Source: Myxococcales bacterium
GTDB lineage: Bacteria; Myxococcota_A; Polyangia; Polyangiales; JADJMO01
DNA length: 64,000 nucleotides
Reading direction: 5' to 3'
Assembly: GCA_016709545.1 (NCBI GenBank)
Contig: JADJMO010000034.1
Location: 1-64,000 of the forward strand
Position 1 is the first letter of the stretch; each line of letters opens with the position of its first letter. The notes beneath the pieces were generated by a model that worked only from the letters and a program-made list of their open reading frames with translations, did no database searches and had not been told where the DNA came from. A program made the position numbers and the translations under genes. Shown one piece after another: positions 50,315 through 59,329 of this stretch.

Positions 50315-50731
50315 CTACAGCGACGGTGCCAGGACCAGGCGGGTCTCGGCGGTGCGGAGCACGCCCTCGCCGTCGCCGGCCGCGTGGCGGTCGGCGATCC
50401 CGAAGGCCAGCAGGATCGGCGCGCCCACCCGCTCGGCGAGGTCTCCGACGCGGCGGGTGATGCGCTCGACCAGGTGGAGCGCGCCCTCGTGGGGCGTCTC
50501 GGGGAGGATCGCGAGCCAGCGGTCGCCGCCGGCGGGCAGGAACTGATCGGCGCCCCGCGCGCTCGTGCGCAGGGTCGCGCCGATCTGCGCCTCCCAGGTG
50601 TCCTCCTCGGGGCAGACCTCGGGGCGGGGGACCTCCACCGCGAGCACGCTCAGGGCGTGGCCGTGCCGACGGGCACGAGACAGCTCGCGATCGATCGCGT
50701 CGACGCAGCGGCGAAGCTTCGGGCTCTCCAT
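50315..50731 (-). CDS. Degenerate GGDEF-like domain protein
   Basis: A 138-residue cytoplasmic protein with the layout of a short GGDEF domain: RELSRARRHGHALSVLAVEV at the start, the loop LPAGGDRWLAILPET where GG(D/E)EF would be, and HLVERITRRVGDLAERVG after it. The signature reads GGDRW, so diguanylate cyclase activity is unlikely; it may bind nucleotide or only keep the fold. Start ATG 50731, divergent from the SGNH gene. Confidence 0.6.
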   Translation of the reverse strand: MESPKLRRCVDAIDRELSRARRHGHALSVLAVEVPRPEVCPEEDTWEAQIGATLRTSARGADQFLPAGGDRWLAILPETPHEGALHLVERITRRVGDLAERVGAPILLAFGIADRHAAGDGEGVLRTAETRLVLAPSL

Positions 50732-50831
50732 GCTCCCACGGGTGGCAGAGGCCGGTGGCGGGGGCCAAGAAACCCGCGGCGAGCGGGCGGAAGTTTTCCC
50801 CGAGGCCCCCGATGGATCAGACTGAGGCACG

Positions 50832-52172
50832 ATGTGGAGGAAGGTCTTCGCGGTGTCGGTGCTGGCTCTCGGGTGCGGTCGCAAGTCGGAGGCCGCGCCG
50901 ACGACGCAGCCGAGCCCGCCGCCACCAACCCCCGTCGCGAGCGCCGCGCCGAGCGTCACGGCCAAGCCCGTGTGCGCGGATCTCGTCGTGGAGCTGCCGC
51001 CGCTGCTCACGGCGGCGTTCGACGTCGCGCAGCCCGACATCGTCGACGAGGGCGATGCGGTGATGCAGTCGTTCTACGAGAAGGCGGCGCGCAACCTCCG
51101 CAAGTCGGGCACCGAGCCGGTCCGCATCGGGGTCTACGGCGACTCGAACATGACGATGGACTACCAGACCGGCGAGATGCGCCGCGTGCTGCAGACGCGC
51201 TACGGCGACGCTGGGCACGGGTTCCTCGCCGCCGGTCGGCCGTGGGGCTGGTACCTGCACCGCGACATCAAGCACGACGCCGACGGTCGGTGGATCGCCT
51301 ACGACGTCTCGACCGACCGCGCGCCCGACGCGGTGTACGGGTTCGCCAACATCTCGATGAAGAGCAAGGAGGTCAACGCGCTCTCCTGGCTCGAGACCGT
51401 GGACGACACCCACGAGATCGGGCGCACCTTCTCGAAGTTCGAGATCTACGCGGTCGAGCAGCCGTACGGCGGCGCGTTCACGGTCACCCTCGACGGGCAG
51501 CTGCTCGACACCATCGACACCAAGGCCGAGGCCCGCAAGGCCATCTTCAAGGCGTACGACGTGAAGGACACGGCGCACCGGCTCGATCTGCGCGCCAAGG
51601 GCGGCAACGTGCGCCTGTTCGGCACGGTGGTCGAGCGCCCCGAGCCGAGCTTCGTCGTCGACTCGCTCGGGGTCGGCGCGCTCAACGCCGAACAGCTGCA
51701 GCACGTCGACAAGGAGACGCACAAGGCCACGCTGGCGCACCGCAAGTACGACCTCATCCTCGACATGACGGGCACGAACATGTTCGCGCTCGAGTACCAC
51801 CCGAAGTGGATGAAGAACGTCATCGCGATGTACCGCTCGGCGATCCCCGACGTCCCGGTCCTGCTGGTGAGCCCGCCCGACCTCGGTCACTGGGAGAAGC
51901 AGGGCGAGAGCGACCCGCGGGTGGTCGGCGTCGCGAAGCAGAAGCTCACCATCGCCAAGGACGAGCACGCCGCCTACTGGGACTACTGGACCGCGATGGG
52001 CGGGCAGGGCGCGATCTTCAAGTTCAAGGCGCACGGGATGGCCGAGGGCGACCTCGTGCACCTCAACGAGAAGGGCGGCCGCTACATGGGGAGCCGCATC
52101 GCGCAGGCGCTGTTCCGCGGCCTCGCGCGGTGGGCCAAGGCGCACCCCAAGGCCGGCTGCCCCGCCTCCTGA
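50832..52172 (+). CDS. SGNH/GDSL-hydrolase-like lipoprotein
   Basis: A 446-residue lipoprotein (MWRKVFAVSVLALGC; lipobox Cys15) with a Pro-rich linker. Block I is GVYGDSNMTMDY (GDS, nucleophile Ser near residue 101), an Asn-bearing DMTGTNMFALEYHP resembles block III, and the Asp-His pair is in EGDLVHLNEKGGRYMG near the end (DxxH). A jelly-roll-like insert (about 190-280) lies between. Probably an envelope esterase, for example acting on acetylated polysaccharide. The radical SAM gene follows after 3 bp. Confidence 0.8.
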   Translation: MWRKVFAVSVLALGCGRKSEAAPTTQPSPPPPTPVASAAPSVTAKPVCADLVVELPPLLTAAFDVAQPDIVDEGDAVMQSFYEKAARNLRKSGTEPVRIGVYGDSNMTMDYQTGEMRRVLQTRYGDAGHGFLAAGRPWGWYLHRDIKHDADGRWIAYDVSTDRAPDAVYGFANISMKSKEVNALSWLETVDDTHEIGRTFSKFEIYAVEQPYGGAFTVTLDGQLLDTIDTKAEARKAIFKAYDVKDTAHRLDLRAKGGNVRLFGTVVERPEPSFVVDSLGVGALNAEQLQHVDKETHKATLAHRKYDLILDMTGTNMFALEYHPKWMKNVIAMYRSAIPDVPVLLVSPPDLGHWEKQGESDPRVVGVAKQKLTIAKDEHAAYWDYWTAMGGQGAIFKFKAHGMAEGDLVHLNEKGGRYMGSRIAQALFRGLARWAKAHPKAGCPAS

Positions 52173-52175
52173 GCC

Positions 52176-53399
52176 GTGATCTCTTCGGTCGTCGCCTTCC
52201 ACCGCGGCAACGGGGTCATCGCCCTCAACGTGCTGACGGCGGCGCTGCGGGCCGACCCGCGGACGCGCGACCTGCCGATCGTGTTCGCGCGGGATCGCGA
52301 CGCGGTGGCCGCGGCGACGGGGCCGGGCGCGCTCGTCGCGTGGTCGTTCTACTCGCTGGATGCGCCGCGGGTGTTCGAGGACCTCGCGTGGCTGCGCGCG
52401 CGCACGGAGGGGCTCCACGTGGCGGGCGGCGTCCACGCGACGGCGGAGCCCCGCGCGACGCTGGAGGCGGGCTTCGACCTCGTCGCCCTCGGCGAGGGGG
52501 AGCGCACCATCGTCGACCTCGCCCTCGCGGAGGACCCGACGACGGTGAAGGGGCTCGGGTGGCTCGTCGAAGGCGTCTACCGCGACACCGGGGCGGGCGA
52601 GCGCATCGCCCTCGACGAGTTCCCGGCGTTCAACGCGCCCGACCGCAAGTGGAACGCGATCGAGATCACGCGCGGCTGCGTGTACGCGTGCTCGTTCTGC
52701 CAGACGCCGTTCATGTTCAAGGCGCGCTTCCGGCACCGCAGCGTCGACAACGTGCGCGACCACGTGCGCGTGATGCGGCGCGAGCGGCTGCGGTACCTGC
52801 GCTTCCTCACGCCGACGAGCCTCTCGTACGGCGCGACGGGCACGGAGCCGGATCTCGCGGCGGTGGAGGCGCTGCTCGCCGCGTGTCGCGAGGAGCTCGG
52901 GCCCGACGGGAAGATCTTCTTCGGGACGTTCCCCTCGGAGATCCGGCCCGAACACGTGACGCCCGCCGCGCTCGCGATCCTGCGAAAATACGTCGACAAC
53001 GACAACCTCGTGATCGGCGGGCAGTCGGGCTCGGAGAAGGTGCTCACAGCGAGCCGGCGCGACCACACGGTCGACGACGTGGAGCGGGCGGTGCGCTACG
53101 CGGTCGAGGCGGGGTTCTCGCCCAACGTGGACTTCCTGTTCGGGCTGCCGGGCGAGGGCGACGAGGACGTTGTGGCGTCGGTGACCCTGATGGAGCGGCT
53201 GGTCGCGGCGGGGGCGCGAATCCATACGCACGCGTTCCTGCCGCTGCCGGGGACGCCCCTGCGCGGGGCTCCGGCCGCGGTGGTCCCGGAGCTCGCGGTG
53301 CGCGCGCTCGGGCGGCTCGAGGCGAAGGGCAGCGCCTACGGGGTGTGGCGCAAGCAGGTCGAGGCGAGCGGGCAGCTGGTGAAGCTGCGGCGTCGGTAG
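52176..53399 (+). CDS. B12-binding-domain radical SAM protein
   Basis: A 407-residue protein: N-terminal cobalamin-binding-like Rossmann part (residues 1-120, VAGGVHATAEPRATLEAGFD, VALGEGERTI), then a radical SAM domain with the 4Fe-4S motif CVYACSFC near residue 168 and PNVDFLFGLPGEGDED near residue 313. The length and N-terminal pattern (FHRGNGVIALNVLTAAL) fit the archaeal/bacterial B12/radical SAM group of unknown substrate. GTG start 3 bp after the SGNH stop. Confidence 0.87.
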   Translation: MISSVVAFHRGNGVIALNVLTAALRADPRTRDLPIVFARDRDAVAAATGPGALVAWSFYSLDAPRVFEDLAWLRARTEGLHVAGGVHATAEPRATLEAGFDLVALGEGERTIVDLALAEDPTTVKGLGWLVEGVYRDTGAGERIALDEFPAFNAPDRKWNAIEITRGCVYACSFCQTPFMFKARFRHRSVDNVRDHVRVMRRERLRYLRFLTPTSLSYGATGTEPDLAAVEALLAACREELGPDGKIFFGTFPSEIRPEHVTPAALAILRKYVDNDNLVIGGQSGSEKVLTASRRDHTVDDVERAVRYAVEAGFSPNVDFLFGLPGEGDEDVVASVTLMERLVAAGARIHTHAFLPLPGTPLRGAPAAVVPELAVRALGRLEAKGSAYGVWRKQVEASGQLVKLRRR

Positions 53400-53401
53400 G
53401 C

Positions 53402-53465
53402 GGAGTCGACTCCACAGTCGGGCGGAGTCGACTCCACAGTCGGGCGGAGTCGACTCCGGATCCGG
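53402..53465. repeat. Three 12-bp palindromes at exact 22-bp spacing plus CCGGATCCGG
   Basis: GGAGTCGACTCC occurs at 53402-53413, 53424-53435 and 53446-53457, separated by ACAGTCGGGC, and is followed by the palindrome CCGGATCCGG (53456-53465). It fills the gap between convergent genes. The spacing is two DNA turns, so bound dimers would lie on one face; a bidirectional terminator is the plainer alternative but there is no T-tract. Confidence 0.85.
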
Positions 53466-53876
53466 TCAGGGCACCACGCGGACGGCGACCTCGAGCGAAT
53501 GGCTGGCCGGCGTCGGCGTCCCATCGCCCTCCACCACCGCCGAGAGGCGCACGGTCATCGTCGCCTCGCCGACCTTCTCGGTCGCGACCGAGAACGTGAA
53601 CGTGGCCCGCGACGCGTCCATCTGCTCCGCGTCCAGCGGGCCGAGTCGCGCGCGCAGCGGCGTGACGCCGGGATCCGCGCGCGTCACCCGCAGCTCCGCG
53701 AACGAGAGCTTGCGCTTGCCCACCACGTCGAGCGGCAGCTCGATCACCGCCCGACACCGCACGCGCCCCGGCTTGTTCGCGGGCGCGCAGCTCGCCGTCG
53801 CGTGCACCAGCGGCGCCGCCGCGACCGCCGGGCTGCTCGCGACGAGGACCGCACCGATCAGGAGGACGCGACGCAC
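53466..53876 (-). CDS. Small secreted beta-rich protein, hypothetical
   Basis: A 136-residue exported protein: signal MRRVLLIGAVLVASSPAVAAA, then an all-beta-looking domain with two Cys (ATASCAPANKPGRVRCRAVIELPLD) and alternating hydrophobic strands (ATFTFSVATEKVGEATMTVRL). Family not recognised. It lies 37 bp downstream of the TPR/HEAT gene on the same strand and could be in its operon. Confidence 0.65.
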   Translation of the reverse strand: MRRVLLIGAVLVASSPAVAAAPLVHATASCAPANKPGRVRCRAVIELPLDVVGKRKLSFAELRVTRADPGVTPLRARLGPLDAEQMDASRATFTFSVATEKVGEATMTVRLSAVVEGDGTPTPASHSLEVAVRVVP

Positions 53877-53913
53877 CCCACCATCATCGCCAAACAGAGC
53901 CCCGATGCAAAGC

Positions 53914-55770
53914 TCAGATCCCGAGCGCCACCCGCAGCTCCGCCGCCACCTCGGCCGACAGCCCCCGGGCGAGCCGCTCCCGGCCGAGCGTCACGAGCTG
54001 GCTGTTCGGGTCCGGCCGGCGGCGCTTGAGCGCCTCGACCACCGCCAAGCGTTCCTCCGCGGCCCCGGCCTCGAGCACCGACAGCACCGCGTTGGCCGCC
54101 TCCGCGTTGTCGATCGACGAGAGCGCGCGCAGCGCCGCGGCCCGGATCTCTGCGTGCTGGGCCTCGCGGGCGAGCCGCCGCAGCGGGTCGACGAACACCG
54201 CCGACTGCTTGCGCGCCACCGCCTTGCCGACCGCGGCGATCACGTCGCGCGCGTCGTCGCGGGCGGCCCGCCGGAGGAGCTGCGCCGAGCGCTTGAACGG
54301 CATCGTGCCCGCCGCCTCGGCCACCCGTGCGCGCACGCTCGCCGAGCCGTGCGAGGCCAGCGCCTCGAGCGCCGACATCACCCGGTAGTCCACCATCTCC
54401 GCGAGGCGCGCGACGAGGTTCTCGGCGAGCTTGATGCCTTCCGTGGTGTCGGGCTCGATGCCCGCGACGGCCAGCGCCGCGAGCCGCGCCGCGATCGCCC
54501 GGCGCCGGGCGGGCAGCGAGGCGCCGCCGCGGTTCGGCGCGTGCACCGCGTCGAAATAGATCTCGGCGGCGATCTCCTCGCCGCGGCCGGCCTGCTCCCA
54601 CTCGATGACGTCGACCGTCCACACCTCGAGGGCGGCCCCCGCGGGGCGCGCGCCGCGATCGCGGACGTCGGCCGGGCCCGTGTCGACGGCGCCGCGGAGC
54701 CGCTGGGCCGCGCGCTGGTGGCGTGCCTTGCGGGCCTCGTCGAGGTCGGGGATCGCGGCCGCCTCCGTGTAGAGCTTCGCCGCGGTGCCGAGCAGATCGA
54801 GCTCCGCCGAGAGCCCGATCGCCGCGAGGTAGGCGTTCTCGGTGAGCTCCGGCGGCGCGCCGTTCCTGGCGAGCAGCCGGCCCGCCGCCGCGTGCAGCTC
54901 CATCGCGCGCCGCGCGTACCCGTAGGTCTCGGGGGCCGCGCCGAGTCCGCGGGCATAGGCGGTGGCCTCGCGGGCCAGCTCGGCCGCGGCCGCGAGCTCG
55001 TGGTGCGCCTCGGCGACGGCGATGGCCTCGTCGTACTGCGAGAGCGCGTACTGCTGCAGGTGGTCCTCGCGCAGGATGCGGATCGAGTTCACGCGCCCCT
55101 CGACCACGTGCTCGAAGGTGCGGCTGTTCTCGCCGATCGCCGCCATCGCCTGGTAGGCGTCGAACGCGCGCTCGCGGAGGCCGAGGCTCTCGAAGCGCTG
55201 CGCCGCGTCCTCGAGCGCGCCGATGGCGGCCACGATCGCCTCGCGGCTCGCCTTGTCGCGCGACTCGCGGGGGGCGTTGCGGGCCACGTCGAAGCGCACG
55301 AGGCCGAGCACGTAGGCCCGCTCCGCCGCGCGCTCCGCCCTGTCCTGGGAGGCCGTGCGCTCCTGGTCGACGTTGCGGGAGAGCTCGTGGGCGAGGCGGG
55401 ACCAGAGCGCGCGGGCGCCGCCCGGGTCGTGGGCGCGCTCGCGGCAGACCGCGGCGTGGGCGAGCATGCCCGCCTCCTCGAAGCTGCGGGCCGCGGCGGC
55501 CTCGTCGCCGAGCAGCCGGTGCGCGCGCGCCACGTCGGCGGGGCCTGCCAGCTTGGGGTCGGCCGTCTCGAGCCAGCTCAGCGTCGCGAGCTCGCGCGGG
55601 CGCTGCAGGGCGCGGTAGGCCTCGACCAGCACGCGCACGACGGCGTCGTAGTCGCGGGGGTCGGCGTCGACGTCGGCGGCCGCCGCCAGCAGGTGCAGGA
55701 GGGCCTCCACCTTGTTGCCCTGGCGGGCAAGAGCGAGGCCTCGCTGGGCGGCGTCGCGGGCGTCGCTCAT
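53914..55770 (-). CDS. TPR plus HEAT-repeat protein
   Basis: A 618-residue helical-repeat protein. Residues 1-400 are TPR-like (AQRGLALARQGNKVEALLHLLAAA, ENAYLAAIGLSAELDLLGTAAKLY); residues about 470-610 are HEAT-like pairs (LEALASHGSASVRARVAEAAG, ARDDARDVIAAVGKAVARKQ, AEIRAAALRALSSIDNAEAAN). Cytoplasmic scaffold. Its ATG overlaps the VWA gene stop (ATGA), so it is probably a direct partner of that protein. Confidence 0.8.
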   Translation of the reverse strand: MSDARDAAQRGLALARQGNKVEALLHLLAAAADVDADPRDYDAVVRVLVEAYRALQRPRELATLSWLETADPKLAGPADVARAHRLLGDEAAAARSFEEAGMLAHAAVCRERAHDPGGARALWSRLAHELSRNVDQERTASQDRAERAAERAYVLGLVRFDVARNAPRESRDKASREAIVAAIGALEDAAQRFESLGLRERAFDAYQAMAAIGENSRTFEHVVEGRVNSIRILREDHLQQYALSQYDEAIAVAEAHHELAAAAELAREATAYARGLGAAPETYGYARRAMELHAAAGRLLARNGAPPELTENAYLAAIGLSAELDLLGTAAKLYTEAAAIPDLDEARKARHQRAAQRLRGAVDTGPADVRDRGARPAGAALEVWTVDVIEWEQAGRGEEIAAEIYFDAVHAPNRGGASLPARRRAIAARLAALAVAGIEPDTTEGIKLAENLVARLAEMVDYRVMSALEALASHGSASVRARVAEAAGTMPFKRSAQLLRRAARDDARDVIAAVGKAVARKQSAVFVDPLRRLAREAQHAEIRAAALRALSSIDNAEAANAVLSVLEAGAAEERLAVVEALKRRRPDPNSQLVTLGRERLARGLSAEVAAELRVALGI

Positions 55771-57281
55771 GAGGTGGGCTCGAGGCGGGTGCTGGCCGGC
55801 GGGCCGAGGGTGGAGGTGCGAATGGACGACGGCGGGGGTTCGGCGGCCTGCGCGGGCATGCCGCGCACGATCTCCTTGGCGCGCGCGCTGCGGTCGGCGC
55901 GCTTGCCGAGGATCGCCTGGTCGACCACGTAGTGGCCGTCGAGCAGATCGAGCCAGTCGAGCTCGAGCGGCACGGGCTCGCCGGTCGCCGACAGCTGCGG
56001 CGTGATGAACACCCCGAACAGCGAGCCGCGCGCGCGAACCTCGGCGACCAGCGGGCGCGGCGCGTAGAACGCGGCCGACGTGATGAGGTGCACCACCGGC
56101 GAGCGCTTGTCGCGGCTCTTGAGCACCTCGAGCTCCGACACGAGCTGGCGGAGCACGCGCTCGGGGCTGCGGCCGCGCTCGCCGCGGAACGAGAGCACGT
56201 GGGGCAGGCTCGCCGCGAGGCTCTGCCGGCCGCGCCCGCGCGAGGCCGCCGCGGTCTCGTACAGGCGGCTGTCGAAGAAGCGGATGCGCACCTCCTCGCC
56301 CTCGAGCTCGAGCCGCTTGGCGAGGGCGATCGCGACGCCGCGCGCGAACGTGGTGCGGTCGCCGCGCATCGACGCCGACGCATCGACCAGCACGAGGTGC
56401 ACGCGCGGCGCCTGGTCCTCGGCGCGCTCGCGGGCGTGGAACAGCACCTCGTCGTCGAGCAGGCGGCGGGCGAGCTCCTCGTCGTCCCAGGCGAGCTCGG
56501 TGAGCACGAGCGAGTCGAGGGACCCACGCCGCGTGAGGCCCTGGTAGCCGCCGGTGGCGTAGGTGCCCGGGGCCGATCGCCGCGTGGTCTCGAGCACCGA
56601 GGGCAGGAGCTCGAGCGAGAAGTTCACCACGTCGTTGGCCTGCAGCGAGGTGAGCGCGGAGAGCAACTCGACCTGCGCGAGGCCCGCGATCGCGCTCGAA
56701 TCGCCGCGCAGATCCGCGCTGCCCTTGCCGTAGACGGTGAGCAGCTGGAGCGTGTCGAGGTCGAGCGTGTCGAGCAGCACCAGGATCCGCGGCAGCCGCT
56801 CGACGAAGCGCGCGAGGAGGGCGAGCTCGGGCTCGAGGGGCAGGCGCTCGAAGGCCGAGGTGAGGTTGCGCTCGACCTCGACGGGCTCGGGCACGTCGGT
56901 GAGGAGCAGGCCGGGGCCGAGGTTCTGCGCGCCGAGGAGGCGCACGAGGAGCACCACCACGAGGTCGTCGCTGGGGCGCAGCTTGCGGATCTGCGCGACG
57001 GCCGGGTCCTCGTCGAGGGCCTGGATCGCGGCGACGTAGCGCGCGTGCGCCGGGCCCGTGTTGGCGCGACCGGCGAGGACGGCCTCGGCCTGGCGGCGCG
57101 CGCCGACGAGGCGCTGGTCCTGCGGCGCCGCGAGCACGAGGCCGACGTCGTGCAGGATGGTCGGCGGCACGGCCACCCCGAGGCGACCGAGGTCGCGCAC
57201 GTAGCCGAGGGCGCGCCGGAGCCACGTGTCGGACGCGGACCGGACCGCCGACAGCATCAGCGCGCCGAGCCGAGGGTCCAT
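55767..57281 (-). CDS. VWA-domain protein (CoxE-like)
   Basis: A 504-residue protein: a helical N-terminal half, then a von Willebrand A domain with MIDAS DASASM (about residue 302; DxSxS) and later LITSAAFYAPRPL. VWA proteins of this type usually partner a MoxR-type AAA+ ATPase in metal-cofactor or complex maturation; none is in the window. Coupled to the TPR/HEAT gene by a 4-bp overlap. Confidence 0.8.
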   Translation of the reverse strand: MDPRLGALMLSAVRSASDTWLRRALGYVRDLGRLGVAVPPTILHDVGLVLAAPQDQRLVGARRQAEAVLAGRANTGPAHARYVAAIQALDEDPAVAQIRKLRPSDDLVVVLLVRLLGAQNLGPGLLLTDVPEPVEVERNLTSAFERLPLEPELALLARFVERLPRILVLLDTLDLDTLQLLTVYGKGSADLRGDSSAIAGLAQVELLSALTSLQANDVVNFSLELLPSVLETTRRSAPGTYATGGYQGLTRRGSLDSLVLTELAWDDEELARRLLDDEVLFHARERAEDQAPRVHLVLVDASASMRGDRTTFARGVAIALAKRLELEGEEVRIRFFDSRLYETAAASRGRGRQSLAASLPHVLSFRGERGRSPERVLRQLVSELEVLKSRDKRSPVVHLITSAAFYAPRPLVAEVRARGSLFGVFITPQLSATGEPVPLELDWLDLLDGHYVVDQAILGKRADRSARAKEIVRGMPAQAAEPPPSSIRTSTLGPPASTRLEPTS

Positions 57282-57290
57282 GGTCGGCGA

Positions 57291-58376
57291 TTAGCACGCC
57301 GTCGCGCGGAGCAGCACGTTGCCCGGGTGCAGCTTGCCCGCGACGGGGCGCTGCTCGACCGAGAGGCCGAGCGCCTCGAGGTCCCGGGCCAGCTCCTTCG
57401 CCGGGCGGAAGTGGGTCGCGTCCGCGCGGTTCCAGCCGAGCTTCACCGCGAGGCGCTCGAGCCAGCGCGTCGTGCCGCTGCGGGCCTCGGCGTCGGTCTC
57501 GCGGACCAGCAGGCAGCCCCCCGGTCGCAGCGCCGCGCGCGCCCGCGCGAGCACCGCGCGCTGCTCCTCCACGGGGAAGTAGTGCAGCACGTCGACGAGG
57601 GTGATCGCGTCGCACGGAGGGATGGCGCAGTCGCGCACGTCGCCCTGCGTGACGGTGACGCGCAGACCCCCGGCGGCGACGCGGCCGGCGTCGGCCTTCT
57701 TCGCGTCCCACTCGAACCCGATCAGCGTGCGGCGCGTGCCGAGCAGCGCGAGCAGGATCGGCAGGGTCGCGAGCCCGGTGCCCAGATCGACCACCGTGAT
57801 CGCGTCGGGGAGCTCGCCCGCGATCGCGCGGTACACCGGGTCGAGGCGCGTCTTCCAGGTCACGTAGTGGCGCAGGCCGGGCGGGGCCTCGCGGTAGCGC
57901 GCGACGGTCTCTTCCAGCGCCAGCGTCGTCGCGTCGCGTCCGACCGCCGCGCGCCGCCGGGCGATCGAGGCCACCGACGCGCCGATCGCCACGCCGATCG
58001 CGCCGCCGACGAACGGCGCGCCCACGAGCCACGCCACGAACAGGCGGGGGGCCACCGCGAACGGCGAGCTCGCGTGCAGCGCCGCGCGGTCGAAGGGCAG
58101 GGCGCTCCCGAACACGAGCTTGCCCCCCACCGCCACGCAGGCCGCGCCGAGGAACGGCGCGAGCGGCGGGATGGAGATGTTCGCGGCCGCGTACATGGCG
58201 ACCACGTTGAGGCGGAACACCGTGGCGAGCCCGAGGCACACGAAGAAGTGCAGGCCGAACAGCGGCGTGCTCCCGACGATCGCGCCCACCACGCAGGCCG
58301 CGAAGAGTCGGCCCGGCGAGGCGTGCAGCCGGGCGATCGAGAGAATCGCGCGATGGAGCCGCGAAAGGGACCGCAA
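57291..58376 (-). CDS. DUF2062 membrane domain fused to SAM methyltransferase
   Basis: A 361-residue fusion. Residues about 15-140 are DUF2062 with membrane segments (GRLFAACVVGAIVGSTPLFG, APFLGAACVAVGGKLVFGS, FVAWLVGAPFVGGAIGVAIG). Residues about 190-360 are a class I methyltransferase (ITVVDLGTGLATLPILLALLG as motif I, QGDVRDCAIPPCDAITLVDVLHYF, LRPGGCLLVRE). Start TTG 58376 with AGGA 8 nt upstream. Probably an inner-membrane methyltransferase acting at the membrane surface, for example on lipid; substrate unknown. Confidence 0.85.
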   Translation of the reverse strand: MRSLSRLHRAILSIARLHASPGRLFAACVVGAIVGSTPLFGLHFFVCLGLATVFRLNVVAMYAAANISIPPLAPFLGAACVAVGGKLVFGSALPFDRAALHASSPFAVAPRLFVAWLVGAPFVGGAIGVAIGASVASIARRRAAVGRDATTLALEETVARYREAPPGLRHYVTWKTRLDPVYRAIAGELPDAITVVDLGTGLATLPILLALLGTRRTLIGFEWDAKKADAGRVAAGGLRVTVTQGDVRDCAIPPCDAITLVDVLHYFPVEEQRAVLARARAALRPGGCLLVRETDAEARSGTTRWLERLAVKLGWNRADATHFRPAKELARDLEALGLSVEQRPVAGKLHPGNVLLRATAC

Positions 58377-58436
58377 GGGCGTTTCCTAGCGTGGGCGCTT
58401 CATGCCGGCCACGTTTCGGGCTATTCGTCAGGCCTG

Positions 58437-59291
58437 ATGGGCGGCGCGCGCAAGAAAGAACCGGCGACGGCGAAGGCCGCGCAGGAGGAGCGCCTCCCGT
58501 ACCAGGACCACGGCGAGGCCACCTACCGCCTCGCCCTCGAGCAGGTGGCCTTCGAGGGCCCGCTCGATCTGCTGCTCCACCTCGTGCAGAAGCACGAGCT
58601 CTCGCTGATCGATCTCCCCGTCTCCTTCGTGACGCAGAAGTACCTCGAGTACCTCGACATGATGCGGGTGCTGCAGATCGACGTCGCGAGCGAGTACCTC
58701 GTGATGGCGGCGACGCTCGCCCACCTCAAGTCCAAGACGCTGCTGCCGCCCGACCCGAAGCAGGACGCCGAGGACGCGCTCGAGGGCGAGGAGCTCGATC
58801 CCCGCGAGGAGCTCATCCGGCGCCTGCTCGAGTACCAGAAGTACAAGGACGCCGGGAAGCGCCTCAGCGAGCGCGACGTCGCCGGTCGCGACGTGTTCGG
58901 TCGCCCGCCCACGCCGCAGGGCACCTCGGCCGACGCGCCGCTCGCCGAGATCCCGCTCTTCTCGCTGCTCGAGGCGTTCCAGTCGGTCCTCTCGAAGTCG
59001 AAGGTCAAGATCCAGCACGAGGTCACGGCCGACCGCATCAGCATCACCGAGCGCATCCACGAGCTGTGCGAGGTGCTCAAGAGCAAGCCCAAGGTGCAGT
59101 TCGACGAGCTGTTCGACGGCGCGCAGACCCGCTTCGAGTACGTGATCACGTTCCTCGCGCTGCTCGAGATGACCCGCCTGCGCATGACGCGGGTCTACCA
59201 GTCGGAGGCGTATGCCCCGCTGCACATCGAGCTCTCGGTGACGGACGACAGCTCCATGGCCGAGGCGATGGAGCGGCTCCCGCAGCTGTAG
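58437..59291 (+). CDS. scpA: Segregation and condensation protein A
   Basis: A 284-residue kleisin: the diagnostic FEGPLDLLLHLVQKHELSLIDLPVSFVTQKYLEYL near residues 38-72, AATLAHLKSKTLLP, and a C-terminal winged helix (FLALLEMTRLRMTRVYQSEAY). It bridges the SMC dimer with ScpB in chromosome condensation. scpB is not adjacent in this window. A charged N-terminal extension of about 30 residues precedes the domain. Confidence 0.95.
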   Translation: MGGARKKEPATAKAAQEERLPYQDHGEATYRLALEQVAFEGPLDLLLHLVQKHELSLIDLPVSFVTQKYLEYLDMMRVLQIDVASEYLVMAATLAHLKSKTLLPPDPKQDAEDALEGEELDPREELIRRLLEYQKYKDAGKRLSERDVAGRDVFGRPPTPQGTSADAPLAEIPLFSLLEAFQSVLSKSKVKIQHEVTADRISITERIHELCEVLKSKPKVQFDELFDGAQTRFEYVITFLALLEMTRLRMTRVYQSEAYAPLHIELSVTDDSSMAEAMERLPQL

Positions 59292-59329
59292 ACCGAAACG
59301 GACGACCCTGCGCGACGTATCTCCGGGTC

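Noticed and set aside
53402..53465. CRISPR array
   Set aside because: Regular 22-bp period, but the spacer is identical between copies and no cas gene is present; it is a tandem palindrome.
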